NCBI GenBank assembly: GCA_964410665.1
Contig: CAYPIE010000003.1
Span: 62,001-126,000, forward strand
DNA length: 64,000 bases
Source: CAYPIE01 sp964410665
GTDB taxonomy: Bacteria; Planctomycetota; Planctomycetia; Gemmatales; Gemmataceae
Reading direction: 5' to 3'
Shown here in pieces: positions 8,831-18,068 of the stretch. Under the pieces are notes generated by a model. It had not been told where the DNA came from. It saw only the letters and a program-made list of their open reading frames with translations, and made no database searches. Both the position numbers and the translations under genes were made by a program. How positions within the stretch are numbered: the first letter of the stretch is position 1; every line of letters starts with the position of its first letter.

Positions 8831-9784
8831 ATGCCGCGATCCTCCAACCCGTCCCCCAATACGGCTTCGGGCACGGTCCCCAGTGGGCTTGGGGAACTGG
8901 TCTACCATTTCTGTTGCCTGCAGCTGCCCATGCTGCAGAGTTCTCCAGACATGACCGCCCAGCATCTGCAGCGAACCTACCTACTGTTCAATGCCAAACG
9001 ACAAACGCGCGACGAACCACCCCTGACTTGGTCGGAGTATCTTCAAAGCCTTTACCCCCTCGACTGGTACCTCTGCGCAGCCTGCCTCGAGAGCAATCCC
9101 CGCGCCTGGGAGTTGCTCTTCGCAAGCCGCACCGGTCGCAGTGACTGCCTATTGGTGGATGCCTTACGCTCGCGCGCGGTCCGCCTCTACCCGGGCAATG
9201 AAGAAGCTCAGGAGTCCGCAGTCAGTGAGTTTTGGAGTCAACTACTTGTCAGTGACAACGATACCCCACCAGTGTTGGCGCGTTTTGATGGGCAACGTCC
9301 CCTGGTGCCCTGGCTCATTCGTGTGTTCCAAAATCAGCACCTGTCGCACCTAAGGCCACGCGGCGATCTGGTTGCTTTGCCCGAAGATGATTTGGCCCTA
9401 CCACTTCCGAATCCTGCCGGTAGCGAAACCCGTTGGCATGAGTTGTTCTGTCTTGCGGCGCGTGACTGGTTGAGCACTTTGAACGAGGATGAGTTATTGC
9501 TCCTGGGCCTGCGCTGGCGCTATCGAATGAATCAGCGGAAGGTTGCCGAGGTGTTTGGACTGCATGAGGGGAATATTTCAAAGCGGATCACCCAGTTGCA
9601 AGAACGCTGTCATGTCGAGCTGACCCGTCAACTCGAGGCCCAGCACTGGACCGGTGAGAACCTCTCCGAGTACATCCGCACCGAGATGCCGGCTCTCCTG
9701 ATGGACGATCCGCGTCTGGCAGCGGATCAGTTGGCGCAGATCCTGCAAAAACGAGGCAAGGGTGTGCCCAACTTGCCAAATTGA
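8831..9784 (+). CDS. sigma-70-like RNA polymerase factor (divergent)
   Basis: The 317-residue soluble protein resembles an ECF-like sigma factor. The region around residues 65-160 (WSEYLQSLYPLDWYLC, FDGQRPLVPWLIRVFQNQ) is similar to sigma region 2 in layout, and residues 210-265 look like region 4 with a helix-turn-helix (LNEDELLLLGLRWR, QRKVAEVFGLHEGNISKRI). A 50-residue tail follows (ENLSEYIRTEMPALLMDDPR), unlike short ECF factors. Start ATG 8831 has GGAG 7 bases upstream. It follows the MCE gene by 30 bases and is probably co-transcribed, with no obvious anti-sigma gene next to it. The sigma call rests on region 4; promoter specificity is unknown. Confidence 0.68.
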   Translation: MPRSSNPSPNTASGTVPSGLGELVYHFCCLQLPMLQSSPDMTAQHLQRTYLLFNAKRQTRDEPPLTWSEYLQSLYPLDWYLCAACLESNPRAWELLFASRTGRSDCLLVDALRSRAVRLYPGNEEAQESAVSEFWSQLLVSDNDTPPVLARFDGQRPLVPWLIRVFQNQHLSHLRPRGDLVALPEDDLALPLPNPAGSETRWHELFCLAARDWLSTLNEDELLLLGLRWRYRMNQRKVAEVFGLHEGNISKRITQLQERCHVELTRQLEAQHWTGENLSEYIRTEMPALLMDDPRLAADQLAQILQKRGKGVPNLPN

Positions 9785-9984
9785 TACATTTTAACATGTC
9801 ATCATAAATTATCAAGCGATCAATCGTTTCATGGTCACGCCTAAGACGTAGGATCAGGCGCTGAAACCCACTCCCATTCCGGTCATTTCATGAGATCGCT
9901 TGTGCCACCTTGTCCTCAGAGGTCCGGTCCGCCACAATGGCCGCAGCGGTCCGTTTTCCGCACGCACTTTTTGGAGTCTACCGC

Positions 9985-11589
9985 ATGTCTGGACCCATGC
10001 TTAGTCTGCTCGCCCTGCTAGGCCTCAGTGTCGCAGCGCTACCCGCTGAGGAACAAGCCCATGCTCCCCGACTACCTCTCGACAACATCCCAACTGATGC
10101 CGCCATGGTCGTGTCTTGGGAAGTCCCCCAGGTCTGGCATCATCCCATCATGACCACCTTACGCACCCTGGTCCCGAGCTTTCCCCTCGAGGTCGGCGCC
10201 CGCGAATTTGAACGTACTTTGGGCATCGATCTGGGAGATTTGCAACGCCTGGTGGTCTGCTGGCCTGATCTGAAGCAACCAGCCGACTTGCAACGTCCTA
10301 TCGTGTGGATGCTCACTCGGAAACCGTACGACCAAGCCCAGATCCTGCAGTGGATCCGCGGCAAGCCCGATCCCAGCCCCGTTGAGGGACTGCTACCTTT
10401 TAATGAAACCGCGGTGATTGATTTCATTGGGCCGCAAACGTTGGCCTGGGTGCCCAGACCTTATGCCGCACGCTATAAAAATCCGCCCAAGAACAACGCC
10501 ATTGGACCGCAAGCTCCCATCATCGAACTGATTGGCAAACATACCTTGGTCGCCGGTATGTTCCTGGACCGCTTTCCCGATGAGCTCCGTAGTAATGCGT
10601 TGCCCAATGAGGTGCGACCGTACAGGTCCCTGCTGCTTTGTCGAATGGTGCAGGTGCGAGCCGATGTTGCCATGCCGGTCAAGCTGAGCGGCCAAGTCCG
10701 TCTCATCTCAGTGGATAAGCTGAACACGATCGATGCCGAACGTGCCTTGCGATTGTTACGCGAGCTCGCGCTGCAAGGTATTCAGGAAGCGCGTACGGGG
10801 CTCGACCGACCTGGGCGCGGCGGCAAGGCAGAAGAAGCGTTTCTCGATTTTGCGGATTCAATGATCAAAGCCATCGCCATCGAACGTCAAGGTCTGGAAG
10901 TCCGTGCCCAGGGCCAAGTCGACCTCAAACTGGAAACCGTCGCCAAGTTTACCCGAGCGATCCTCGAGGAGTCCAAGCCAGTCATTGCGACGTCACGTCG
11001 CACTCGGGAGGTCAACAATCTCAAGCAGATCGGCTTGGCAATGCATAACTTTGCCGATGCCAACCGTGGCTTCCCTCCCACCATGATCGTCGACCGCTCA
11101 GGTCAACCTCTTCTCTCCTGGCGCGTCGCCATTCTCCCCTATATCGAACAGGACAACCTGTATCGCCAGTTCAAGTTCGATGAGCCTTGGGACAGTGAAC
11201 ACAACAAAAAGCTGCTCAAGTATATGCCCTCGGTCTATGCGATCCCCGGGCAGACGCCCAGAGGTAGCACCAAGACCCATCTCCAGGTGTTCGTCGGCGG
11301 CGGAGCAGTCTTCGACAAGCTCCTGCCTACCCGTATTCGAAGCATCACCGATGGAACCTCGAACAGCATCATGGTGGCTCAGGCGGCCAAAGCCGTGCCC
11401 TGGACCAAGCCCGACGACCTCGACTTCGACCCCAACGGCATGTTGCCCAAACTTCTCTTTCGCGACGGCATCACTAACGTCGCCTTCTGTGACGGCTCGG
11501 TCCGCACCCTTTCGGTGAAAATCGACGAGCAGGTCCTCAAGACAATGATCACCCGCGACGGTGGCGAGATTGTCGACCCAAATCCTTGA
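9985..11589 (+). CDS. DUF1559-type secreted protein, copy 1
   Basis: A 534-residue exported protein. The N-terminus MSGPMLSLLALLGLSVAALPAEE is a signal peptide with cleavage likely after ALPA. Residues about 30-340 form a domain of unknown function with the repeated motif VWHHPI and LVAGMFLDRFPDELRS. The C-terminal part (about 360-530) is the DUF1559 (SBP_bac_10) core found in hundreds of planctomycete proteins: NNLKQIGLAMHNF, SWRVAILPYIEQDNLY, TDGTSNSIMV and FCDGSVRTL. Unlike typical members it has no N-terminal pilin-like methylation motif; the domain sits at the C-terminus of a larger secreted protein. Start chosen at ATG 9985 with GGAG 10 bases upstream. It is followed after 70 bases by a close paralogue. 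Function unknown. Confidence 0.85.
   Translation: MSGPMLSLLALLGLSVAALPAEEQAHAPRLPLDNIPTDAAMVVSWEVPQVWHHPIMTTLRTLVPSFPLEVGAREFERTLGIDLGDLQRLVVCWPDLKQPADLQRPIVWMLTRKPYDQAQILQWIRGKPDPSPVEGLLPFNETAVIDFIGPQTLAWVPRPYAARYKNPPKNNAIGPQAPIIELIGKHTLVAGMFLDRFPDELRSNALPNEVRPYRSLLLCRMVQVRADVAMPVKLSGQVRLISVDKLNTIDAERALRLLRELALQGIQEARTGLDRPGRGGKAEEAFLDFADSMIKAIAIERQGLEVRAQGQVDLKLETVAKFTRAILEESKPVIATSRRTREVNNLKQIGLAMHNFADANRGFPPTMIVDRSGQPLLSWRVAILPYIEQDNLYRQFKFDEPWDSEHNKKLLKYMPSVYAIPGQTPRGSTKTHLQVFVGGGAVFDKLLPTRIRSITDGTSNSIMVAQAAKAVPWTKPDDLDFDPNGMLPKLLFRDGITNVAFCDGSVRTLSVKIDEQVLKTMITRDGGEIVDPNP
11288..11393 (+). repeat. near-identical 106-bp patch shared with 12963-13068
   Basis: Bases 11288-11354 match 12963-13029 exactly (67 bp); after one mismatch the next 38 bp match exactly. 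A second exact 44-bp match is 11119-11162 with 12794-12837. The identity includes synonymous positions, while the genes' 5' halves differ widely. Confidence 0.9.
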
Positions 11590-11659
11590 GGGGTCACTCA
11601 AACTACGCAACAAAAATTGATATACATATCCTAAATAATTTGAATCAGGAGCCCCTTCC

Positions 11660-13264
11660 ATGTTTCGACCATTGGTCAGTCTGATCGCCCTGCTGGGCTT
11701 TACCGTCACGTCCGTTGAAGCGGAGGAACCGCCCCCTGCTGCTGCGCTCCCGCTGGAAAAAATTCCAAGGGACGCGGCTTTGGTCCTGTCAGTAGAAGTC
11801 CCAAAAGTGTGGCACCATCCGATCCTGACTACCTTGCGGACCGTCGTCCCTAGGTTCGCCAACGAAATCGGCGCCGACGAGTTCCGCAAGGCCTTCGGTG
11901 TCGACCTCGGCGATCTTCAACACTTAGTAGTCTACTGGCAGAACCTAAAGCAGCCGACCGACCTCCAGCGTCCGGTACTCTTGATGCGGACGCGTCAACC
12001 TTATGCGCAAGCCCAGGTCCGCCGGTGGGCCGATCAGAAGGCTGAGAAAAGCCCGGTGGAGGGTCTTGTACCATTCAATGAAATTGCGTTAGTCGATTTT
12101 ATTGATCCAACCACCCTGGCCTGGGTGCCTCGAGGTTTTGGAAAGCAGTACATCAATCCACCCCAGACTTCGGCCCAAGGCCCCCAGGCGCCGACCATCG
12201 ATCGGATCGGCAAGCATACGCTGGTCGCCGGGATGTACCTGGACCGCTTCCCCGATGAGCTGCGTAGCGATGCATTGCCCGACGAGGTGCGTCCTTACAA
12301 GTCGCTGTTGTTGGCAGAGATGGTATTGGTCCATTGGGACCTGTCCATGCCCGTCAAGATCCGCGGCCAGTCCCACTTTTTCTTCACGGAGAAGTACAAC
12401 GCCGCCGATGCCGAGCGTTCTCTACGGTTGTTGCGTGAGTTGGCATTGCAGAGCATTCAGGACGCCCAGGCCGAGAGGAAACGGCGCGGGCGGGACGACC
12501 CAGGGGAAGCTGCAGTGCTTGAGTTTGTCGCCAGAGTAATCAAGACGGTCGAGATCGAACGTGAAGGCCTAGCAGTCCGCGGCCGCGTCTCCACCGAGCT
12601 CAAACTGGAAACTGTGGCCAAGGTCGCCATGGGCCTGCTCAACGAAGTGGGCTCAGTCCGCCTCGCCGCCCAGCGCAGTCAGGTTCAGAACAACCTCAAG
12701 CAGATCGCTTTGGCCATGCTCAATTACGAGTCCGCGCACGGCTTCTTCCCCGTGCCGATGACCGTCGATCGCTCAGGCAAGCCGCTCTTGAGTTGGCGCG
12801 TCGCCATTCTCCCCTATATCGAACAGGACAACCTGTACCGCCAGTTTAAGCTCGATGAGCCTTGGGACAGTGAGCATAACAAGAAGCTCCTGGACAAGAT
12901 GCCCCAGGTCTACGCCACTCCCGGCCTCACCCCCGAGGGCGGCACCGACACCCATTTTCAGCTGTTCGTCGGCGGCGGAGCAGTCTTCGACAAGCTCCTG
13001 CCTACCCGTATTCGAAGCATCACCGATGGGACCTCGAACAGCATCATGGTGGCTCAGGCGGCCAAAGCTGTGCCCTGGACCAAGCCCGATGACCTCGATT
13101 TCGATCCCAACGGCCCGCTACCCGAGCTCCTGTTCCTAAACGGTATCTCGAATGTCGCGTTCTGTGACGGCTCGGTCCGGGCGCTGCAGAAGTCGATCGA
13201 GCCGAAGGTCCTCAAGGCGTTGATCACCCGCAGCGGCGGTGAGGTCATCAACCTCAACCCTTGA
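11660..13264 (+). CDS. DUF1559-type secreted protein, copy 2 (tandem paralogue)
   Basis: A 534-residue paralogue of the preceding gene, with the same layout: signal peptide MFRPLVSLIALLGFTVTSVEA, the VWHHPILTTLRT and LVAGMYLDRFPDELRS motifs in the large N-terminal domain, and a C-terminal DUF1559 core (NNLKQIALAMLNYESAHGFFP, LSWRVAILPYIEQDN, FCDGSVRAL). AGGAG lies 9 bases before the ATG. The spacing of 70 bases after copy 1 is AT-rich (about 11600-11645), so it may have its own promoter. Conserved residues suggest both copies fold alike; differences concentrate in the N-terminal half. Function unknown, likely periplasmic or cell-surface. Confidence 0.85.
   Translation: MFRPLVSLIALLGFTVTSVEAEEPPPAAALPLEKIPRDAALVLSVEVPKVWHHPILTTLRTVVPRFANEIGADEFRKAFGVDLGDLQHLVVYWQNLKQPTDLQRPVLLMRTRQPYAQAQVRRWADQKAEKSPVEGLVPFNEIALVDFIDPTTLAWVPRGFGKQYINPPQTSAQGPQAPTIDRIGKHTLVAGMYLDRFPDELRSDALPDEVRPYKSLLLAEMVLVHWDLSMPVKIRGQSHFFFTEKYNAADAERSLRLLRELALQSIQDAQAERKRRGRDDPGEAAVLEFVARVIKTVEIEREGLAVRGRVSTELKLETVAKVAMGLLNEVGSVRLAAQRSQVQNNLKQIALAMLNYESAHGFFPVPMTVDRSGKPLLSWRVAILPYIEQDNLYRQFKLDEPWDSEHNKKLLDKMPQVYATPGLTPEGGTDTHFQLFVGGGAVFDKLLPTRIRSITDGTSNSIMVAQAAKAVPWTKPDDLDFDPNGPLPELLFLNGISNVAFCDGSVRALQKSIEPKVLKALITRSGGEVINLNP
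12963..13068 (+). repeat. near-identical patch, partner of 11288-11393
   Basis: Second copy of the 106-bp segment with a single mismatch at 13030. It encodes the GGGAVFDKLLPTRIRS part of the DUF1559 core. Consistent with recent duplication or gene conversion restricted to the 3' halves. Confidence 0.9.
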
Positions 13265-13287
13265 GACGCTTCGATTCCATGGCCAAC

Positions 13288-14313
13288 TCAGACATCCCCC
13301 AGTAGCATGGGCACCTTCTGATGAAGGTGCTCGATCTCCTGAATGGTTTCCCCCAGATACGCCAGCAAGCGTAAATCGTCCCGGCTCACGGTGCCGCCTG
13401 AGAACAGCCAGGCGCGAACACGAAAAAGCTTGTAGAGCTTTACAATTTTACGATCGCTAATAAAAATGCGATCTTCGCGGACGAGTGTCTTGATCAGTCG
13501 TTGGAACTCACGGAAGACATCCTGGGGGAAGAACAGGGCGCGATCGTTCTCTTCCTCACCTCGCCCATCCGACTGCTTCCGGGCAAACAGATAGGTCATA
13601 TACCGATTGGCCTTGAGCAAATCGTCCAGCGTACAATGCCCCTCCACCCATGGCTTTTGATTGAGCGCGCGATAGCTCTCCGATTGCAGTCCGGAATCAA
13701 TCAGTTCCAAGAAAAAGTCTTCCTGGACCGGACGGCTCTGCACCTTGAGCACAAAACGATCCTTCAACGCGGCCAGCTCACCCTGCTCCGGGATCTCGTT
13801 GGTGGCCGCGAACAGGATCCGCAACGGGACCGGTTCGGGCACCCCGTCCTGATAAAACTTCTTCTCGTTGATGATGGTCAACAAGATGTTCAAAATGGCC
13901 GAATTCGATTTGAAGATTTCGTCGAGAAAAGCCAACCGTGCCGTGGGCAACTTCCCGGACTTGCGACGAATGTAATGCCCCTCACGCAGCTCCTTGATGT
14001 CAATCGCGCCGATAATCTCGGAGGGCTCGGTAAACCGCGTCAACATGTACTCAAAGTAATCCGACTCAGCAACATTTAACGCATCTTTGAATTTTAGTAC
14101 GAGATCCGATTTCGCGGTGCCAGGTGGGCCAACCAATAAGAGCGGTTCCTGAGCAATCGCGGCCACCACCATCAAATCAATAAGCTCTTGTTTTTGCACA
14201 AAAAAACGGCCCAGTGACTGACGAAAGCGGTTGATCCGCGTCCGTAATTGCTCGGCTTCATTTTGCAGGTCCTGGAGGGTGGCATCTTCCGGACTAGACA
14301 TGGCACTGACCAT
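13288..14313 (-). CDS. MoxR-family AAA+ ATPase (RavA-like)
   Basis: A cytoplasmic MoxR-type ATPase, a chaperone-like AAA+ protein that usually works with a VWA-domain partner. Walker A is GPPGTAKSD (about residues 63-71), Walker B LAFLDEIFK, sensor 1 ILFAATNEIPEQGELAAL, and the arginine-finger region is LKDRFVLKV. Its length of about 341 residues and the C-terminal lid (FISDRKIVKLYKLFRV) fit the RavA branch. Start chosen at ATG 14313, where GAGAAG lies about 7 bases upstream; ATG 14346 or 14301 are alternatives. No VWA gene is next to it; the subtilase lies upstream on the same strand with about a 100-base gap. It converges with DUF1559 copy 2, with stops 23 bases apart. Confidence 0.9.
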   Translation of the reverse strand: MVSAMSSPEDATLQDLQNEAEQLRTRINRFRQSLGRFFVQKQELIDLMVVAAIAQEPLLLVGPPGTAKSDLVLKFKDALNVAESDYFEYMLTRFTEPSEIIGAIDIKELREGHYIRRKSGKLPTARLAFLDEIFKSNSAILNILLTIINEKKFYQDGVPEPVPLRILFAATNEIPEQGELAALKDRFVLKVQSRPVQEDFFLELIDSGLQSESYRALNQKPWVEGHCTLDDLLKANRYMTYLFARKQSDGRGEEENDRALFFPQDVFREFQRLIKTLVREDRIFISDRKIVKLYKLFRVRAWLFSGGTVSRDDLRLLAYLGETIQEIEHLHQKVPMLLGDV

Positions 14314-14415
14314 GGGGGGCTTCTCTCGCTTGGCTGGGATCCGCATCGTGTTGTCATTATTCTAGAACGAACCCCACGCCTTGAAAATGTTCAGCAATTC
14401 TTCGCCGGACTGGCC

Positions 14416-15675
14416 TCATCGTCCCGCCGGCGAAGGAAGGCATAGCAATCCTGCACCGGTCGCGTGATCCAATCCCATCGGTGGTACATCTCGTGCTGCA
14501 CCAAGGAGTCGCTGTCGGACCGCGGCGACCGATTGGCTGGGGTCCTGGCTCCAACACAACGCGGCCAGCCCAGCCACTTGCGGAGCGGCCGCGGATGTGC
14601 CGGTGAAAGGTCGCCGCCGACTCGGGCAGGGAAACGGGATCTGGGCCGCCAAGTCGAGTCGAGCCTGTGCTCCCCCCCAACTGGCATACCTCGGGGACTG
14701 TTGCCGACTTTCCACGGCGGAAACTCCAAGGACAACCTTGCCATCCGCAGGAAAGACCACGCTTCCCGCACGAGTCGTAATCCCTAAATCACTCCCGAGA
14801 GCAACGATCCGTAGCTCACCAGTCGCACCTTTAGGAAGCTTCGCCCTGAGCACATAGGATTCATGCGCTTGCGGCCAGAAACGCACTGCCCCGCCATGGA
14901 TACCTACGCTGGGAAGGCGATCGGTATATCCGATCGATCGCCCACTGGTGACTTCGATGACGCGCAGATCCACCGCAAGCCCGGATTGGCTTGTCCATTC
15001 GATCGACACCGGCCGATCGCCCCACGGCTGAATCGGATTGTCATGAACCGTCGGCTGCCACTGCACAAAGCCATCCGCCGCGCACTGAACCCGACCCTGC
15101 CAGTGACGTTGGCCAAGATTCCCCGCCGCGGCCACCATGAGCACTCCGTCCAAGATGGATTGCAACTTCGCATGCACGCGACCACCACCATGCCCATCGC
15201 TCCAACTGGGCATCACGATCGAGCAGCTGATAATCTGCGCCTCCTGTGCTTTGGCCCAAGCCACCGCGCGGAGAAAGGCATCTGGCATATCCGGTTCCCA
15301 GTTGACCAATAGGAGCTCGGCCGCTGGAGCAAGTGCGTGGATGATCTCCGCACAAAGCAAACCATGCAGGCTGGAGCACGCTGCCAAGTCCCCGTCCTGA
15401 CGGAACGAAGCGGTCTGCATGCGTGCCGGCAAACTCACCCCGGCTCGGGCATCTAGCCCTCGAAATCCAGAGTCCAACACGGCAACCCGGATCCCCTGCC
15501 CTCGCCAGCCCGCCTGGTGCCAGCGATCCACGCCTAAGCGTTGGAGGACTCGCTCTGTTTCGGCGTGAACGACTTGGGCTGGCAAGCGATCTTCGCCGCG
15601 CGAAAGGAGTCCTGCTAGGAACAGCCCGAGCAGTGCACAAACGCAGATGGAACGAAGCCATGGATGCATGGGCAT
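14416..15675 (-). CDS. S8 family (subtilisin-like) serine peptidase
   Basis: A 419-residue exported protease. The signal peptide (LRSICVCALLGLFLAGLLSRG) is at about residues 6-26. The catalytic triad is visible: Asp in IRVAVLDSGF (about 68), His in SSLHGLLCAEI (about 102) and Ser in FTGTSAAAPQVAGLAAL (about 363); the oxyanion Asn is in VAAAGN. A 110-residue insert between the Asn and Ser blocks (WQPTVHDNPIQPWGDRP, VRFWPQAHESYVLRA) looks like a beta-sandwich that could bind substrate. Start chosen at ATG 15675 with AGGA 5 bases upstream; the open frame reaches a TTG at 15705. The target is unknown. It is probably expressed from the 110-base gap that separates it from the zinc-motif membrane gene. 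Confidence 0.88.
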   Translation of the reverse strand: MPMHPWLRSICVCALLGLFLAGLLSRGEDRLPAQVVHAETERVLQRLGVDRWHQAGWRGQGIRVAVLDSGFRGLDARAGVSLPARMQTASFRQDGDLAACSSLHGLLCAEIIHALAPAAELLLVNWEPDMPDAFLRAVAWAKAQEAQIISCSIVMPSWSDGHGGGRVHAKLQSILDGVLMVAAAGNLGQRHWQGRVQCAADGFVQWQPTVHDNPIQPWGDRPVSIEWTSQSGLAVDLRVIEVTSGRSIGYTDRLPSVGIHGGAVRFWPQAHESYVLRAKLPKGATGELRIVALGSDLGITTRAGSVVFPADGKVVLGVSAVESRQQSPRYASWGGAQARLDLAAQIPFPCPSRRRPFTGTSAAAPQVAGLAALCWSQDPSQSVAAVRQRLLGAARDVPPMGLDHATGAGLLCLPSPAGR

Positions 15676-15815
15676 GATCGTCCTGCGGATTCGGGCAAAC
15701 AGCAAAGCGAAGATCAGCCTGGATAGATAGGCTATCGGATGAGCGGTTTCACGTGGCTGAGCGAACCGTGTCGGATTGCTCGGTCCCGATCGCTGACTGG
15801 CAGGATCGCAACAAC

Positions 15816-18068
15816 TTAGCTGTTTGGAGGGCTTGGGTCAGCTGGCGAAGTGAGTAGATCAAGGCTGCGTCCCAAGTTGGCTTTCCGCGCGACAAAGGGA
15901 CGGTGGCATTCCGGGCAGTCGACCCGTTTTTGCCTCAATAGCTGCTCGAAGGCTCGACTAGGCACATGCTGCAACGCTCGGTCAATCCCAGGAAGGAATT
16001 CTTGGTACAAGAAACGTAGCCAGCCACGCAACCGGCTGGCGAGCCTGGCGGGATCGCTCCGATATTCGAATCGGTGACTACCTAATGTTAATTCGTACCC
16101 GCCCCGCCGACCTCGCGCCTTGACTTCGATGGGAATGCTCACCTGATCCAGAAGAACATCCCGATACACGATTCCAGTTGCCCGGATCAAAATCGGGAAG
16201 CTCGCCCCGAGTGCATCGGCGATCTCCTCTTCAGTCGGCTGAAACAGTAACAGGTCAGGGTCGGTCTGGAGATACTGGCCGCCAAGCACTGGGAATCGGG
16301 CCAAGTCAAACACCGGCGTTGCATAGCCGTTGCGTTGCCATGGTCGGCTGGTGCGGATACCCCAGAGCTGTCGTAGCAGCGTCAAACTATCGAGATCCTC
16401 CCCCTGATAGCTCGCGCCCAGCCGTGGGGACAAGTCGATCAACTCATGAAGGTCCCACACTTCACATCCAGATTCAAATGCACGCGCCAGGGTAAGAATC
16501 CGTAACCGAGCGCGGTTCCCTGGCGTCCACCAATCCATTTCACCCCAATCCGCCAGGAGCCGTTCAGCGTACTCTAAGGGCAATTCGCCGCGGAAACATG
16601 CACCTAATTGTTGTGCCAACAATAAAATGGGATCACGACCAGCCACCGCCGCATCGGCGATTTCCAATCGCCTCAGGGCAATCAGGTGTTCCTTCGGGGC
16701 TTTGGCAGCGATCACGGCCGCCTGGGTCTGCTCAGCGATGGTGGTCAAGCTTCGCTCGCGACGCCGCGGGTTGCCAATGCCCAGACTCCAATCGGCCAGC
16801 CGGGCGACAAAGTCTCCTTCGGTGTAATCGTAGCCCTGGGCATGAAAGCTGGGGACCAACTGTTCCCAGGCATGCGTCAAACTACGATGATACAAGGGCG
16901 GCTGGCTCAAATCGCGCATCCGCACCCAAAAGTACATCAACAGAGCAATCATCAGGATCCCACTGGTGATCGAGACCAGAGCGATCCCCGGACGCGACGG
17001 CAACTCCTGCGCGGCAATCATCGCCAAGGCTACGATCGGAGCCACCAACAAAAACGTCCAGCCATGCACAGTCAAGGTATGGCCGGGCTCAAGCATGCGG
17101 CGAACCCCTCCATCGGGACGTTCGACCTGCAGCTTCGAAAGAAGGCCATGGGCACAAACTTCGATTGCAAATCCACGACCCGCGATGCGTCCATGGGATA
17201 CGGTAAGCGGTGCCAAAACCACCTCAGGCGGACCCGGAACCAACGCATAACAATGCGGACAGATCAGGGCATCACGGGCGCGCGCCTCCGCACGAAGATC
17301 TTCCAAAGCTGCTGGGTCCTGCTTGCCGTCAGCGCACAACACACGTTGGACCCATACCAGCCCGTTGACGGGATCGAGTTGTTCGGACAGCTCTTCGGCT
17401 CGTTCGAGCAACTCATAATCGCCAGTGCGACGGTACTCCTTCACCCAGCTGCGCACCACACTCCACGGCTCGCGAACACGCTGGCCATCTAACATCAAGC
17501 GATGTTCATGCCATAGGTGCTTGACCATGTTTGGCCGGGCCAGACGGGCCGGGCAACGCGGACACTGGATTGGTACCCGGCTTTCCAGCTGATAAATCAA
17601 TTCATCCAACGCCGCGTAGTTGTTGAGCCGCGGCTTGAGTTGGGCCAAGCGATGTAATGCTCGGACGCGATTCAGATCTTCAGTGAGTTCGCGAAGAATG
17701 AGCCGCGCCTGGTCGGAATGACTCGGGACTGAGCGAAGCAACTGTGTGGCCAGCGCCAGGCGGAGGGCAATCGGCCATTGATTATTCTTAAGATGAGGCA
17801 AGAGATTGGGGACCACCGCGGCCGGCAATGGCAACGGTAGCCGCAGCAATAATTCCAGAGCAAGTTGCTGAGCGGGAGCGTCAGCGCCCAGCAAGCGTAG
17901 CAGCACCACTCTGGTGCCCTCATGATGATGCACCAGGTCTGCTAGTCGTTGCAACCTTGCTCGACGTTCCTGAGGGGATTGAGCCTGTCCAATAAGGCGG
18001 ACATGCTCAATCAAGGTCGACTCCCCCAGTGGCACCGGCCGGTTGTTTCCCTGCGGCGTTTCACTCAC
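15816..18068 (-). CDS. large membrane protein with cysteine/histidine zinc-binding motifs
   Basis: A 750-residue protein of no family I recognise. Residues 20-165 are helical and HEAT-like (LLLRLLGADAPAQQLALELL). A C2H2-like motif follows: C169-x2-C172 with H184/H187/H189 (CPRCPARLARPNMVKHLWHEH). A second pair, CPHC, is at 270-273, and a third, CPECHRPF, near 722. Two membrane helices (about 337-358 and 365-385) separate the N-terminal part from a long C-terminal domain with LGGQYLQTDPDLLLFQP and RLRGWLRFLYQEFLPGID. The start is GTG 18068, overlapping the TGA of the upstream DUF255 gene in GTGA, so translation is coupled. The zinc-binding proposal is inferred from spacing; function unknown. 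Confidence 0.7.
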   Translation of the reverse strand: MSETPQGNNRPVPLGESTLIEHVRLIGQAQSPQERRARLQRLADLVHHHEGTRVVLLRLLGADAPAQQLALELLLRLPLPLPAAVVPNLLPHLKNNQWPIALRLALATQLLRSVPSHSDQARLILRELTEDLNRVRALHRLAQLKPRLNNYAALDELIYQLESRVPIQCPRCPARLARPNMVKHLWHEHRLMLDGQRVREPWSVVRSWVKEYRRTGDYELLERAEELSEQLDPVNGLVWVQRVLCADGKQDPAALEDLRAEARARDALICPHCYALVPGPPEVVLAPLTVSHGRIAGRGFAIEVCAHGLLSKLQVERPDGGVRRMLEPGHTLTVHGWTFLLVAPIVALAMIAAQELPSRPGIALVSITSGILMIALLMYFWVRMRDLSQPPLYHRSLTHAWEQLVPSFHAQGYDYTEGDFVARLADWSLGIGNPRRRERSLTTIAEQTQAAVIAAKAPKEHLIALRRLEIADAAVAGRDPILLLAQQLGACFRGELPLEYAERLLADWGEMDWWTPGNRARLRILTLARAFESGCEVWDLHELIDLSPRLGASYQGEDLDSLTLLRQLWGIRTSRPWQRNGYATPVFDLARFPVLGGQYLQTDPDLLLFQPTEEEIADALGASFPILIRATGIVYRDVLLDQVSIPIEVKARGRRGGYELTLGSHRFEYRSDPARLASRLRGWLRFLYQEFLPGIDRALQHVPSRAFEQLLRQKRVDCPECHRPFVARKANLGRSLDLLTSPADPSPPNS

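Noticed and set aside
16686..17492. 268-codon plus-strand open frame
   Set aside because: Antisense to the zinc-motif membrane protein, which has helices, CxxC motifs and a coupled start.
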